Positions 53,078-61,653 of a stretch of DNA of 64,000 nt are shown piece after piece (position 1 is the first letter of the stretch; the number at the start of each line of letters is the position of its first letter). The stretch is from Ovoidimarina sp039190895 (lineage in GTDB: Bacteria > Pseudomonadota > Alphaproteobacteria > Rhodobacterales > Rhodobacteraceae). The position numbers and the translations under genes are program-made. Where the stretch lies: contig JBCCXY010000002.1 of NCBI GenBank assembly GCA_039190895.1, positions 1 to 64,000 of the forward strand, read 5' to 3'. The notes beneath the pieces are model-generated. The model was not told the DNA's origin and ran no database searches. It saw only the letters and a list, made by a program, of their open reading frames with translations.

Positions 53078-53574
53078 TCAGGGATGAATACCTCGCCGCC
53101 ATGTCGCGCGCCGCGAACTCCGTCACGGTCGTTACAACCGACGGACCTGCGGGCAAAGTCGGGGTCACCGTGTCGGCGATGTGCTCGGTGTCGGTCGACG
53201 ACCAGTCCGCAACGCTCCTCGTCTGCGTGCACGAACTGTCCCCGGCCCGCGCCGCCATTACCGAGAACGGGGTCTTCTGCGCCAACCTGCTTGGCGATGA
53301 TCAAATGCACGTCTCCGACAGCTTTGCCGGACGCTCAGGCGCCTCAGGCGTGGACAAGTTCAACTGCGGAGAATGGGCGCAACTCGCCACCGGCGCCCCT
53401 GCTCTGGTCGGTGCACTGGCGTCCTTCGACTGCCGCCTGCGAGAGCGCTATCAAGTCGGAACGCATCACATCTTTATCGGCGAAATTCAGTGCGTTGACA
53501 GTACCGAGGGCTGCAGCCCGCTGATCTACCACGACCGCCGGTATCGTCGGATGGAAACCCAACTCCTCGCGTGA
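53074..53574 (+). CDS. Flavin reductase, two-component monooxygenase partner (HpaC-like)
   Basis: A 166-residue flavin-reductase-like domain protein: NSVTVVTTDGPAGKVGVTVSAMCSVSVD is the flavin-binding region (shown by AGKVGVTVSAMCSVS), followed by NGVFCANLLGDDQ and the late HHIFIGEI segment. HpaC/IacG-type enzymes reduce FMN or FAD with NAD(P)H for a separate oxygenase. Overlaps the ligase gene by 4 bases. With the Glu-less ACAD-fold protein it would form a two-component system. Confidence 0.9.
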   Translation: MIRDEYLAAMSRAANSVTVVTTDGPAGKVGVTVSAMCSVSVDDQSATLLVCVHELSPARAAITENGVFCANLLGDDQMHVSDSFAGRSGASGVDKFNCGEWAQLATGAPALVGALASFDCRLRERYQVGTHHIFIGEIQCVDSTEGCSPLIYHDRRYRRMETQLLA

Positions 53575-53641
53575 ACATAACCAATTCAACTGTCCAAAGC
53601 ACCCGAACAGCGGTGCAACGACACCAACAAGGGAGCACACC

Positions 53642-54661
53642 ATGCTAAACTTCAAAACCATCACGGCAGCTGTGGCGATTGCTGCGGGGACGGCTGTGCC
53701 CGTCGTCGCCCAAGAGCATACGCTACGGATTTCGACATGGTTGCCGCCGACCCACGGGATCAATACCGAGATCTTTGGCGGTCTGATCGAAATGATGGAA
53801 AGCGCCACGGATGGGGCGGTGACGGCCGAACTCGTCTCGGGTCTGGCCCCGCCGCCCGCGCAAACCGACCTGATCCTTGACGGCGCGGCCGATATCTCGG
53901 TGATCTTCCACGGCTATCAACCCGGGCGCTACGTGGCCACGCAGCTCATTGAGCTTCCGGGCTATGAGGGCAGTTCCGAGGCGGCCTCCGTTGCGTATTG
54001 GCGCGTGCACGAAGAACATCTCGCCGCGCTGGATGAACACCGCGGCGTCAAGGTGATCGCGCTGCACACACACGGCCCGGGTCAAATGCACCTGACCGAA
54101 AAAGTCGCGTCTCTGTCAGAATTGGACGGCCGCAAGACCCGCATCGGTGGCGGGGTCGCCGGGAATGTCGGCGCGGAACTGGGCCTTGTCGGCATCAACG
54201 TGCCCGCGCCAAAGGTATATGAAACACTCGACTCCGGTGCAGCCGACGCCGTGGCCATGAACGTCGGAGAGCGCATTGGCTTCAAGCTCGACGAAGTCGC
54301 GCCGAACCTGTTCGAGATGCCGGGCGGCTTCTATCGCGGCTCCTTCGCACTGATCATGAGCCAGGAAACCTTCGACGCCCTGCCCGAGGACATACAGACG
54401 GCCCTCGACTCCGAAGTCTTCGGTGAGCCCGCAAGCCGGATGGCCGGCGCCGCGTGGGACCTCTCGGACAAGCTGGCCTACGACGCGATGGGCGACGGCA
54501 CGACCCACATCGTCGCCAGCGAAGATGATCAAGCCGCCTTCGCCGCCGTGGCGGCAGATGTGCGGGCGTCGGTCCTGTCAGAGCTTGCGGCTGCGGGGAT
54601 CGACTCCGAGGCCGCCTACCAGATGGTGGTCGATGAGATGTCCGCCGTGATGAACGAGTGA
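53642..54661 (+). CDS. TRAP transporter substrate-binding protein (DctP type)
   Basis: A 339-residue periplasmic DctP-family protein. Sec signal MLNFKTITAAVAIAAGTAVP, cleavage near VVA|QEHTL. A helix then LDGRKTRIGGGVAGNVGAEL, whose Arg (TRIG) would pair with the ligand carboxylate as in most TRAP proteins. AGGGAG ribosome site before ATG. Ligand probably the organic acid degraded by this operon. The 67-base gap before it has no strong terminator, so it is probably in the same transcript. Confidence 0.93.
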   Translation: MLNFKTITAAVAIAAGTAVPVVAQEHTLRISTWLPPTHGINTEIFGGLIEMMESATDGAVTAELVSGLAPPPAQTDLILDGAADISVIFHGYQPGRYVATQLIELPGYEGSSEAASVAYWRVHEEHLAALDEHRGVKVIALHTHGPGQMHLTEKVASLSELDGRKTRIGGGVAGNVGAELGLVGINVPAPKVYETLDSGAADAVAMNVGERIGFKLDEVAPNLFEMPGGFYRGSFALIMSQETFDALPEDIQTALDSEVFGEPASRMAGAAWDLSDKLAYDAMGDGTTHIVASEDDQAAFAAVAADVRASVLSELAAAGIDSEAAYQMVVDEMSAVMNE

Positions 54662-54671
54662 ACCGACACCA

Positions 54672-55184
54672 ATGTCGGCAACCCGACTAAACCGTCTGGC
54701 ACGGGCCCTTGCGCTCGTGCCGACCGCCCTGGCGGCATCGGCACTGTTTGCGCTGATGATGCTGACGTTCGCGGACGTTATGCTGCGATCCATCCTCAAT
54801 GCGCCGATCCAGTCTGCGGCAGACCTCACCCGTGTCCTGATGGCAGTGACCGTTTTCTCGGTCCTCCCCATCCTCTCGGCGCGCGGCGGACATATCAGCG
54901 TCGACTTGCTGGACGGGGTCTTTGAGAAATACCGGCTGGCCCGGCTGAGTGACGGGATCATCAACATTGCCTGTGGCGTGCTGTTGATCTGGCCGGTGCA
55001 AAGGATCTGGGTTCTCGCCGAACGCAGCCGATCCTACGGCGACGTGATGGAATACCTCGGCTGGCCAATCTTCATCGTCGGCTGGTTCATTGCCGCGATG
55101 GTGGCCGCCACCGCTGTCGCCCTGATCCTGCGCGGCCTAGGCCTGTTGTTTGCCCCACAACTGCTGGAACGTCGCGGTGGTTGA
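54672..55184 (+). CDS. TRAP transporter small membrane subunit (DctQ type)
   Basis: A 170-residue four-helix membrane protein: first helix LALVPTALAASALFALMMLTF followed by ADVMLRSILNAPIQSA, the conserved DctQ stretch, and the third/fourth helix LGWPIFIVGWFIAAMVAATAVALI. Lies between DctP and DctM genes, overlapping the latter by 8 bases. Confidence 0.92.
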   Translation: MSATRLNRLARALALVPTALAASALFALMMLTFADVMLRSILNAPIQSAADLTRVLMAVTVFSVLPILSARGGHISVDLLDGVFEKYRLARLSDGIINIACGVLLIWPVQRIWVLAERSRSYGDVMEYLGWPIFIVGWFIAAMVAATAVALILRGLGLLFAPQLLERRGG

Positions 55185-56490
55185 AGGACTAATCGGCTTT
55201 GCGGCAGTTCTGACGCTTGTCCTGCTGCGTGTCCCCATCGCCTTTGCCATGGGCATCGTCGGAATGGTGGGTTTCATGCTTGAAACCAACTTTCGCGCCT
55301 CGATCTCCATGGTCGGGCGTCTGATCATCGATACAAGTCAGGACTACGGGCTCTCGGTCGTGCCGCTCTTCATCCTGATGGGCCTTCTGGTCAACAAGGC
55401 GGGCATCAGTCGCGAACTCTACGCCGCCTCGAACGCCTTTCTCGGGCACCTGCGCGGCGGCCTTGCCATGGCAACGATTGTCGCCTGCGGCGGGTTCGCC
55501 GCGATCTCCGGGTCGTCGCTGGCTACGGCGGCCACAATGTCAAAGGTCGCCATGCCCGAAATGCGCAAATATGGCTACAGCGACCGGCTGGCGACCGCGT
55601 CCATCGCGGCAGGAGGCACCCTGGGCATCCTGATCCCACCATCCGTGATCCTCGTCATTTATGGCCTTCTGACCGAGACCTCCATCGGCAAGCTCTTCAT
55701 CGCGGGTGTCATTCCCGGGCTGCTGGGCATTCTGTTTTACCTTGCCGCCGTGAAGTTCACGGTCTGGCGCGACCCGACAACCGGACCACAAGGGGAGCGC
55801 GTCGGATGGGGCGAACGCATCACATCGCTCGGCGATGTCTGGGCGGTGCTTCTCTTGTTCTTCCTCGTCATCGGCGGGCTCTACGGTGTCTTCGATTTTG
55901 AACCCCTGAACCTCGCGTTCTCTCCGACCGAGGCGGCGGGCATGGGCGCCATGGGCGCGTTCCTGATTGCCCTCGCGCGCGGAAAGCTAAGCGTCCCGGA
56001 CGTGTCCGAGGTACTGGTGGAAACGGCAATGACAACCGCGTCGCTCTTCGTCGTGCTGATCGGGGCCTGGATCTTTTCGAACTTCGTGAACGTGGCCGGG
56101 CTTCCAGACGGATTGTCCGGTCTTGTCACGGCCTTCGACGTCCATCCCTGGGCGGTCATCGCCATGATCATGGCCGTCTATGTGGTTCTGGGATGTGTGT
56201 TCGAAAGCCTGTCGATGCTCCTCCTGACCGTCCCGATCTTCTTTCCGATTGTCACAGGGCTCGGCTTCGACCCCGTGTGGTTCGGCATCGTCGTCGTCGT
56301 GGTCGTAGAGATCAGCCTGATCACACCACCTGTCGGTCTGAACGTGTTTGTTCTGAAGGGCGTCGTTGGCGACGTCTCTACCGGGACGATCTTCCGTGGA
56401 GTCACACCCTTCTGGATGGCGGACATCCTCCGCCTGATCCTGCTTTTGATCCTGCCGGGCCTCGTGCTGTTTCTACCCGGCATGATGTGA
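55177..56490 (+). CDS. TRAP transporter large permease (DctM type)
   Basis: A 437-residue DctM protein from GTG 55177 (read MVEGLIGFAAVLTLVLLRVP). The frame is open 27 bases further up to TTG but that leads into the DctQ gene. Hallmarks: LLRVPIAFAMGIVGMVGFML, FAAISGSSLATAATMSKVAMPEM, AGGTLGILIPPSVILVIYG, and PPVGLNVFVLKG. It completes the sodium-dependent TRAP importer for a carboxylate. Confidence 0.93.
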   Translation: MVEGLIGFAAVLTLVLLRVPIAFAMGIVGMVGFMLETNFRASISMVGRLIIDTSQDYGLSVVPLFILMGLLVNKAGISRELYAASNAFLGHLRGGLAMATIVACGGFAAISGSSLATAATMSKVAMPEMRKYGYSDRLATASIAAGGTLGILIPPSVILVIYGLLTETSIGKLFIAGVIPGLLGILFYLAAVKFTVWRDPTTGPQGERVGWGERITSLGDVWAVLLLFFLVIGGLYGVFDFEPLNLAFSPTEAAGMGAMGAFLIALARGKLSVPDVSEVLVETAMTTASLFVVLIGAWIFSNFVNVAGLPDGLSGLVTAFDVHPWAVIAMIMAVYVVLGCVFESLSMLLLTVPIFFPIVTGLGFDPVWFGIVVVVVVEISLITPPVGLNVFVLKGVVGDVSTGTIFRGVTPFWMADILRLILLLILPGLVLFLPGMM

Positions 56491-56524
56491 ACCGGTCTTG
56501 TCCGAGAAATGAGGAACTAATCAC

Positions 56525-57754
56525 ATGAACGCCCCCGCACGTACCCTGACAGCCCCAGAACTAGCACGCGCGAAACCGGCCACGCTGGCTTGGGACGATC
56601 CCTTCCTGCTCGAACTCCAGTTGACCGAAGAAGAAAGAATGATCCGCGACGCAGCCCACGGGTACGCGCAGGACGGACTGATGCGCCGCGTGGTCGAGGG
56701 CAACCGTCACGAGATCTTTGATCGCGAGATCATGACCGAGATGGGAGAACTCGGGTTGCTCGGCGCGACGCTGCCCGAGCAATACGGCGGGGTTGGCGCG
56801 AACTACGTCTCCTACGGCCTAATCGCGCGCGAGGTCGAGCGTGTGGATAGCGGCTATCGCTCCGCGATGTCCGTTCAAAGCTCGCTCGTAATGCATCCGA
56901 TCTTTGCCTACGGCACCGAAGCGCAGCGAAACAAGTATCTTCCCAAGCTTGCCTCGGGCGAATGGGTCGGCTGCTTCGGCCTGACCGAGCCGGACCACGG
57001 ATCGGATCCCGCAGGCATGCTCACTCGCGCGAAAAAGGTCGATGGGGGATACCTGCTTTCGGGGGCAAAGAACTGGATCACGAACGCCCCTATCGCGGAT
57101 GTCTTTGTGGTATGGGCCAAGTCCGATGCGCATGACTGCACGATCAAAGGTTTCATTCTTGAGAAAGGGATGAAGGGGCTGGAAGCCCCCAAGATCGACG
57201 GCAAGTTCAGCCTGCGCGCCTCCATTACCGGCATGATCCAAATGGATGAGGTGTTCGTGCCCGCCGAAAACCTGCTGCCAGAGGCGTCAGGCCTTGCCGG
57301 GCCCTTCGGCTGCCTGAACCGCGCGCGCCTTGGCATCGCGTGGGGTACGATGGGCGCAGCCGAGGCCTGCTTCCATGCGGCCAGACAGTACACGCTTGAC
57401 CGCAAGCAGTTCGGACGCCCCCTCGCCCAAACCCAGCTTGTCCAAAAAAAGCTGGCCGATATGCAGACGGAAATCGCTCTCGGCCTGCAGGGCGCGCTCC
57501 AGCTTGGGCGCATGTTCGACGACCGCACAGCTCCGGCAGAGCTGATCAGCCTCATGAAGCGCAACAATTGCGGGAAGGCGCTGACGATCGCGCGCGAAGC
57601 CCGCGACATGCACGGCGGCAACGGCATCTCGGACGAATACGGCGTGATCCGTCACGTCATGAACCTTGAGGCCGTGAACACCTACGAGGGAACCCATGAC
57701 GTCCACGCACTGATCCTGGGTCGCGGGATCACTGGCCTTCAGGCGTTCGCCTGA
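56525..57754 (+). CDS. Glutaryl-CoA-dehydrogenase-like acyl-CoA dehydrogenase
   Basis: A 409-residue ACAD closest to GCDH. The C-terminal catalytic part VNTYEGTHDVHALILGRGIT retains the Glu (YEGT) and the HDxHALILGR signature of GCDH. Other segments: GLLGATLPEQYGGVG, GCFGLTEPDHGSDP (FAD/substrate), and NWITNAPIADVFVVWAK. GCDH oxidises and decarboxylates glutaryl-CoA to crotonyl-CoA. In this operon it may act on a C5 (or longer) dicarboxyl-CoA coming from ring cleavage. A ribosome site GAGGAAC precedes the ATG. Confidence 0.85.
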   Translation: MNAPARTLTAPELARAKPATLAWDDPFLLELQLTEEERMIRDAAHGYAQDGLMRRVVEGNRHEIFDREIMTEMGELGLLGATLPEQYGGVGANYVSYGLIAREVERVDSGYRSAMSVQSSLVMHPIFAYGTEAQRNKYLPKLASGEWVGCFGLTEPDHGSDPAGMLTRAKKVDGGYLLSGAKNWITNAPIADVFVVWAKSDAHDCTIKGFILEKGMKGLEAPKIDGKFSLRASITGMIQMDEVFVPAENLLPEASGLAGPFGCLNRARLGIAWGTMGAAEACFHAARQYTLDRKQFGRPLAQTQLVQKKLADMQTEIALGLQGALQLGRMFDDRTAPAELISLMKRNNCGKALTIAREARDMHGGNGISDEYGVIRHVMNLEAVNTYEGTHDVHALILGRGITGLQAFA

Positions 57755-57775
57755 CCGCGGGAAAGGATCAATCCA

Positions 57776-59038
57776 ATGCCAGTGGTCTCCGATCTGTTGA
57801 CATCCGTCTTTGAACGCCGTCCGCGCCTGACCGGGTCCGCCAAAGACGACGGGCGCCCGATGGATGCCCTGATCGACGCGCTGGTCGGAACGGCGGGCGA
57901 AGCATCCGGACAAATGCTCGCCAGGATCATTCTGGATCGGTACGCCAGTCTGACGGACGAGGAAAAGCTCTCGTTCTTCCGACACCTCGTCGAGGCGATG
58001 ACGATCAACCCGGATGAGGTGCGCGAGGCCGTCGACCAGTATCAGCAAGACCCCTCGCGATCGTCCTACCAAAGGCTGAAGGCATCCGTCCGACCTGCTC
58101 GGGTCGAACTGATCGGACGGCTCAACAAAGTGCCGGAAGGCACCAGCCGCCTCGTTGCCATGCGCCGCGATCTTCTGAGGCTTGTGAAAAAGGATCAAAG
58201 CCTCGCCGAGCTTGATCTCGACTTCAAGCAACTCTTCGGGGCCTGGTTCAACCGCGGGTTCCTTGTACTGCGTCCCATAACTTGGGACAGCCCCGCCAAG
58301 ATCCTTGAAAAGATCATCGCCTACGAGGCCGTCCACGCAATAGACACATGGGATGAATTGCGCCGCAGGATCCAGCCGAAGGACCGGCGCTGCTTCGCGT
58401 TCTTCCATCCCGCAATGGCGGACGAACCGCTGATCTTCGTCGAAGTCGCCCTGACCAAGGGTGTCCCAGGCTCAATCCAGACCCTGCTGTCCGAAGACCG
58501 CTCAGAGCTTGACGATGATCAGGCCAATACGGCGGTCTTCTACTCCATCTCGAACTGCCAGGCTGGCCTCGCAAGCATCTCGTTCGGGAACTCTCTGATC
58601 AAACAGGTCGCAGCCGATCTCGCGCGTGAACTGCCGGGCCTGCGCACCTTTGTGACCCTGTCCCCGATCCCGGGCTTTACCGCGTGGCTGCGGGATGCGC
58701 GGATCTCGCCGGATGACGACCAACTCCGCAGTCTGGCGGCGCATTACCTGCTGAACGTTAAATCGGACAAGGGCGGCCCCCTCGATCCTGTCGCGCGGTT
58801 CCACCTGGGGAACGGCGCGCAGGTGCACAAGCTCCACGCCGATGCCGACACATCTGACAAGGGGATCGACCAGTCCTGCGGCGTCATGGTCAACTACCTG
58901 TACAATCTGGGAAAAGTGGCGCGCAATCACGAACGCTTTGCCGTTCAGGGAAAGATCGCGGCATCCTCGGAAGTAAAGGCCCTCAGCGAAACCGGGAGAA
59001 AGCTCCTGACGTCGAACACCGCCGAGACCTTAGGATGA
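57776..59038 (+). CDS. Malonyl-CoA decarboxylase
   Basis: A 420-residue MCD-family protein: N-terminal helical region (about residues 1-110), then the GNAT-like catalytic part with RCFAFFHPAMADEPLIFVEVAL, SISNCQAGLASISFGNSLIK, LSPIPGFTAWL and RFHLGNGAQVHKLHADAD. Converts malonyl-CoA to acetyl-CoA and CO2, which suggests that a C3 dicarboxylate unit or malonate semialdehyde-derived product arises in the pathway. 21 bases after the GCDH-like gene. Confidence 0.92.
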   Translation: MPVVSDLLTSVFERRPRLTGSAKDDGRPMDALIDALVGTAGEASGQMLARIILDRYASLTDEEKLSFFRHLVEAMTINPDEVREAVDQYQQDPSRSSYQRLKASVRPARVELIGRLNKVPEGTSRLVAMRRDLLRLVKKDQSLAELDLDFKQLFGAWFNRGFLVLRPITWDSPAKILEKIIAYEAVHAIDTWDELRRRIQPKDRRCFAFFHPAMADEPLIFVEVALTKGVPGSIQTLLSEDRSELDDDQANTAVFYSISNCQAGLASISFGNSLIKQVAADLARELPGLRTFVTLSPIPGFTAWLRDARISPDDDQLRSLAAHYLLNVKSDKGGPLDPVARFHLGNGAQVHKLHADADTSDKGIDQSCGVMVNYLYNLGKVARNHERFAVQGKIAASSEVKALSETGRKLLTSNTAETLG

Positions 59039-59087
59039 CCGTGTTCCGTTCTGGATTTTCCCTCAGCGGACTGTAGGCTCGTCACCG

Positions 59088-60065
59088 ATGCTCGCTTCGA
59101 CAGATCAGCACCAACCAAGCCCCGATCCGCATATGTCCCCCGCGGTCGTGGAGTTCTTACCCCAACCGCTGGAACGCTTCCGGTCGACGTTGCGCGGCAT
59201 CTGCGGATCGTTCGATCTTCACCCCCTCGACGCGCGGCGCGATATTGTGGAGGGGCACGTGTCGGTCGCAAATCTCAGCGGGCTGGATGTGGCGCGGGTC
59301 GGGCTTGATGTCGACCATGTGACGCGGGACGCGCACGACATAAGACGCGATCCCGGTGACCATTTCTTCCTGATCCTTCAACACAAGGGCCGCGCGCAAC
59401 TGATCCAGGGCGATGTCGCGACGTGGGTTGAGCCGGGCGATATGTTCGTGGTCGACTCCACTCAGGAAAGCCGCTTCATCTACGGCGGTGAGGCATCGCT
59501 GCAAGTCTCGGTCCACCTGCCGCGGAATGAGATGTGCCAACGCTTCGGTCAGCGCATCTACGGCGGTCTTGCCATTGAGGGGCACGACCCCATGGCAGTC
59601 GCGATGAAGGCATTGCTGGCCAAGTTGACGACCACCCCGGACGTGGGCGGGCAGCCGCATACGGTTGAGGCGTTCTATAGCGTCTTTGGCGCCCTTCTGA
59701 CCGATCGGTCGCAGGGAAGTGGCGGCCAAGCCAACCCGGACAGGAAACTGGTCCAGAGATCCCTCACGCATATTGCCGAGCACTACCGCTCTCCGGACTT
59801 CACCAGTCAAAGCCTGGCCGATCTGCTTGGGGTGTCCCTGCGTCGGCTTCAACGGGCGTTCCGGATCACGGACGAGACCGCACATGAACGCTTGCAGCGC
59901 TTCCGGGTCGAGGCGGTGCACACTGCCCTGCAGGCGCCAAGCAGAAACGGAGAAGCCGCGACCGTCACGTCCCTGGCCTTCAACGCCGGCTTCCGCGATC
60001 TCTCGACCTTCTACCGCGCGTATCGCAAGCGGTTCGGCGCGAAACCCGGCCAGACCCGCCTTTGA
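59088..60065 (+). CDS. AraC-family transcriptional regulator (FeaR-like)
   Basis: A 325-residue regulator. N-terminal AraC-binding-2 (FeaR-type) sensor, residues about 30-210, including FFLILQHKGRAQLIQGDVATWVEPGDMFVVDS (part: EPGDMFVVDS). C-terminal double helix-turn-helix: SLADLLGVSLRRLQRAF and VTSLAFNAGFRDLSTFYRAYRKRFG. A second ATG at 59133 could also serve. It probably activates the aldehyde dehydrogenase and GMC genes downstream; a direct repeat between them is listed separately. Confidence 0.9.
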   Translation: MLASTDQHQPSPDPHMSPAVVEFLPQPLERFRSTLRGICGSFDLHPLDARRDIVEGHVSVANLSGLDVARVGLDVDHVTRDAHDIRRDPGDHFFLILQHKGRAQLIQGDVATWVEPGDMFVVDSTQESRFIYGGEASLQVSVHLPRNEMCQRFGQRIYGGLAIEGHDPMAVAMKALLAKLTTTPDVGGQPHTVEAFYSVFGALLTDRSQGSGGQANPDRKLVQRSLTHIAEHYRSPDFTSQSLADLLGVSLRRLQRAFRITDETAHERLQRFRVEAVHTALQAPSRNGEAATVTSLAFNAGFRDLSTFYRAYRKRFGAKPGQTRL

Positions 60066-60103
60066 CGTCCAGCGCAAGTCTTTTTGACGTCTGCTGCCAA
60101 GAC
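60061..60103. promoter_or_regulatory. AraC-type tandem direct repeat before the aldehyde dehydrogenase gene
   Basis: TTTGACGTC occurs at 60061-60069 and 60083-60091, starts 22 bases apart (two helical turns). The flanks agree as well: CAGCGCAAGTC after the first, TGCTGCCAAGAC after the second. The first copy includes the AraC stop codon. This is the usual format for an AraC dimer site. Confidence 0.6.
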
Positions 60104-60175
60104 GAACAATAGCGCCGCCTTGCAGACTTCTTCCTAGCATTTCCCAACGCGACGGGGTGCTGCAGGGAGGATGCT

Positions 60176-61603
60176 ATGACAGAACCACTCAACACCGCAC
60201 GCCAATACCGCATGACCATCGGCGGGGCGCCAAGGGCCACAGCCGCGCATTTCGACGTTCAAAACCCCGCAACAGGCGGCGTCGTCGGGCGTGCGCCGAA
60301 CGCTAGCCTCGGCGACCTCGATGCGGCGGTTGAGGCCGCGAGTGCTGCGTTTGAAACGTGGTCCCAGACACCGGATGAAGAGCGCGCCGCAGCCGTGGGC
60401 CATTTGGCCGAAAAGCTGGGCGAGCATTCGGAAGAACTCGCCGCGCTGATCACGCAAGAGCAGGGCAAACCCCTGAACGGCGTCGGATCTCGGTTCGAAA
60501 TGGGCGGTGTGGCCGCGTGGACGGGCTACACCGCGTCGCTGTCGTTGCCGATGAAAGTTCTGCAGGACAACAACGAAGGCCGGGTCGAAATGTACCGCAA
60601 ACCGGTGGGGGTCGTGGGCTCGATCACGCCGTGGAACTGGCCTGTTCTGATCGCCACCTGGCACATGATGCCCGCCATCCGCACCGGCAATACCGTGGTG
60701 ATTAAACCATCCCCTTACACGCCGCTCTCAACGCTCCGGATGGTCGAGATCATGAACGAGGTTCTGCCAGCGGGCGTCGTCAACGCCGTGACGTCGGATC
60801 ATCAGGGCGACAACATCGGGGCGGCGATGGCAGCGCATAAGGGCATCCGCAAGATCGTGTTCACCGGCTCCTGCGCGACGGGCTCCAAGGTGATGATGTC
60901 GGCCGCCGAAACCATGAAACGCCTCACGCTAGAGATGGGCGGCAACGACGCGGGCATCGTTCTGCCTGACGTAGACCCCGATCAGATTGCCGAAGGCCTG
61001 TTCTGGGGCGGCTTCATCAACATGGGCCAGACCTGTGCCGCGATGAAGCGGCTATACGTCCATGAGGATGTCTATGACAGGGTGTGCGACGCGCTGGTGA
61101 CCTACACCCGAAACATCCCCATGGGCGACGGTATGGACGAAAGCTCTATCATGGGGCCGGTCGCCAACCAGATGCAGTTCGACAAGCTCAAAGGGCTGGT
61201 GGACGACGCTAAGACACGCGGACGCGTTCTGCTGGGCGGCGACCCTGGCGAAGGCCTCTTCTTCCCGCCAACGATCATCGCAGATCTCAACAACGGCGAC
61301 CCGCTGGTCGATCAAGAGCAGTTCGGCCCGGCCCTGCCGATCATCAAGTTCAGCGATCTCGACGAGGTGATCGACCGCGCCAACGACAGCGAAAACGGCC
61401 TTGGCGGGTCGGTCTGGTCGAAGGATATCGACGCCGCAAAAGCCGTCGCAAGCCGGATGGAATGCGGCTCTGTCTGGATCAACAAGCATGGCGCAATCCA
61501 GCCAAACGCGCCCTTCGGCGGGGTGAAGAAGTCTGGCCTTGGCGTCGAATTCGGCGAAGAGGGCCTGCAGGAATACACCGATATCCAGGTCGTGTTCAGC
61601 TAA
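60176..61603 (+). CDS. NAD(P)-dependent aldehyde dehydrogenase
   Basis: A 475-residue class 3/9-type ALDH: PWNWPVLIATWHMMPAI after the first Rossmann part, NTVVIKPSPYTPLS, FTGSCATGSK for the cofactor loop, catalytic Glu in LEMGGNDAG and Cys in NMGQTCAAMKRLYV. GCAGGGAGGATGCT provides a ribosome site. Followed by a GMC oxidoreductase with a hairpin in between. Oxidises the aldehyde formed by that enzyme, or one from region 7. Confidence 0.93.
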   Translation: MTEPLNTARQYRMTIGGAPRATAAHFDVQNPATGGVVGRAPNASLGDLDAAVEAASAAFETWSQTPDEERAAAVGHLAEKLGEHSEELAALITQEQGKPLNGVGSRFEMGGVAAWTGYTASLSLPMKVLQDNNEGRVEMYRKPVGVVGSITPWNWPVLIATWHMMPAIRTGNTVVIKPSPYTPLSTLRMVEIMNEVLPAGVVNAVTSDHQGDNIGAAMAAHKGIRKIVFTGSCATGSKVMMSAAETMKRLTLEMGGNDAGIVLPDVDPDQIAEGLFWGGFINMGQTCAAMKRLYVHEDVYDRVCDALVTYTRNIPMGDGMDESSIMGPVANQMQFDKLKGLVDDAKTRGRVLLGGDPGEGLFFPPTIIADLNNGDPLVDQEQFGPALPIIKFSDLDEVIDRANDSENGLGGSVWSKDIDAAKAVASRMECGSVWINKHGAIQPNAPFGGVKKSGLGVEFGEEGLQEYTDIQVVFS

Positions 61604-61610
61604 GCGAGCG

Positions 61611-61632
61611 CCCCGGTGCCCCAGCACCGGGG
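61611..61632 (+). terminator. Stem-loop between aldehyde dehydrogenase and GMC genes
   Basis: CCCCGGTGC / GCACCGGGG, 9 base pairs with a 4-base loop (CCCA). No U-run; likely partial terminator or processing site within the operon. Confidence 0.6.
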
Positions 61633-61653
61633 ACAGCCACGGGAGGAAGAAGA

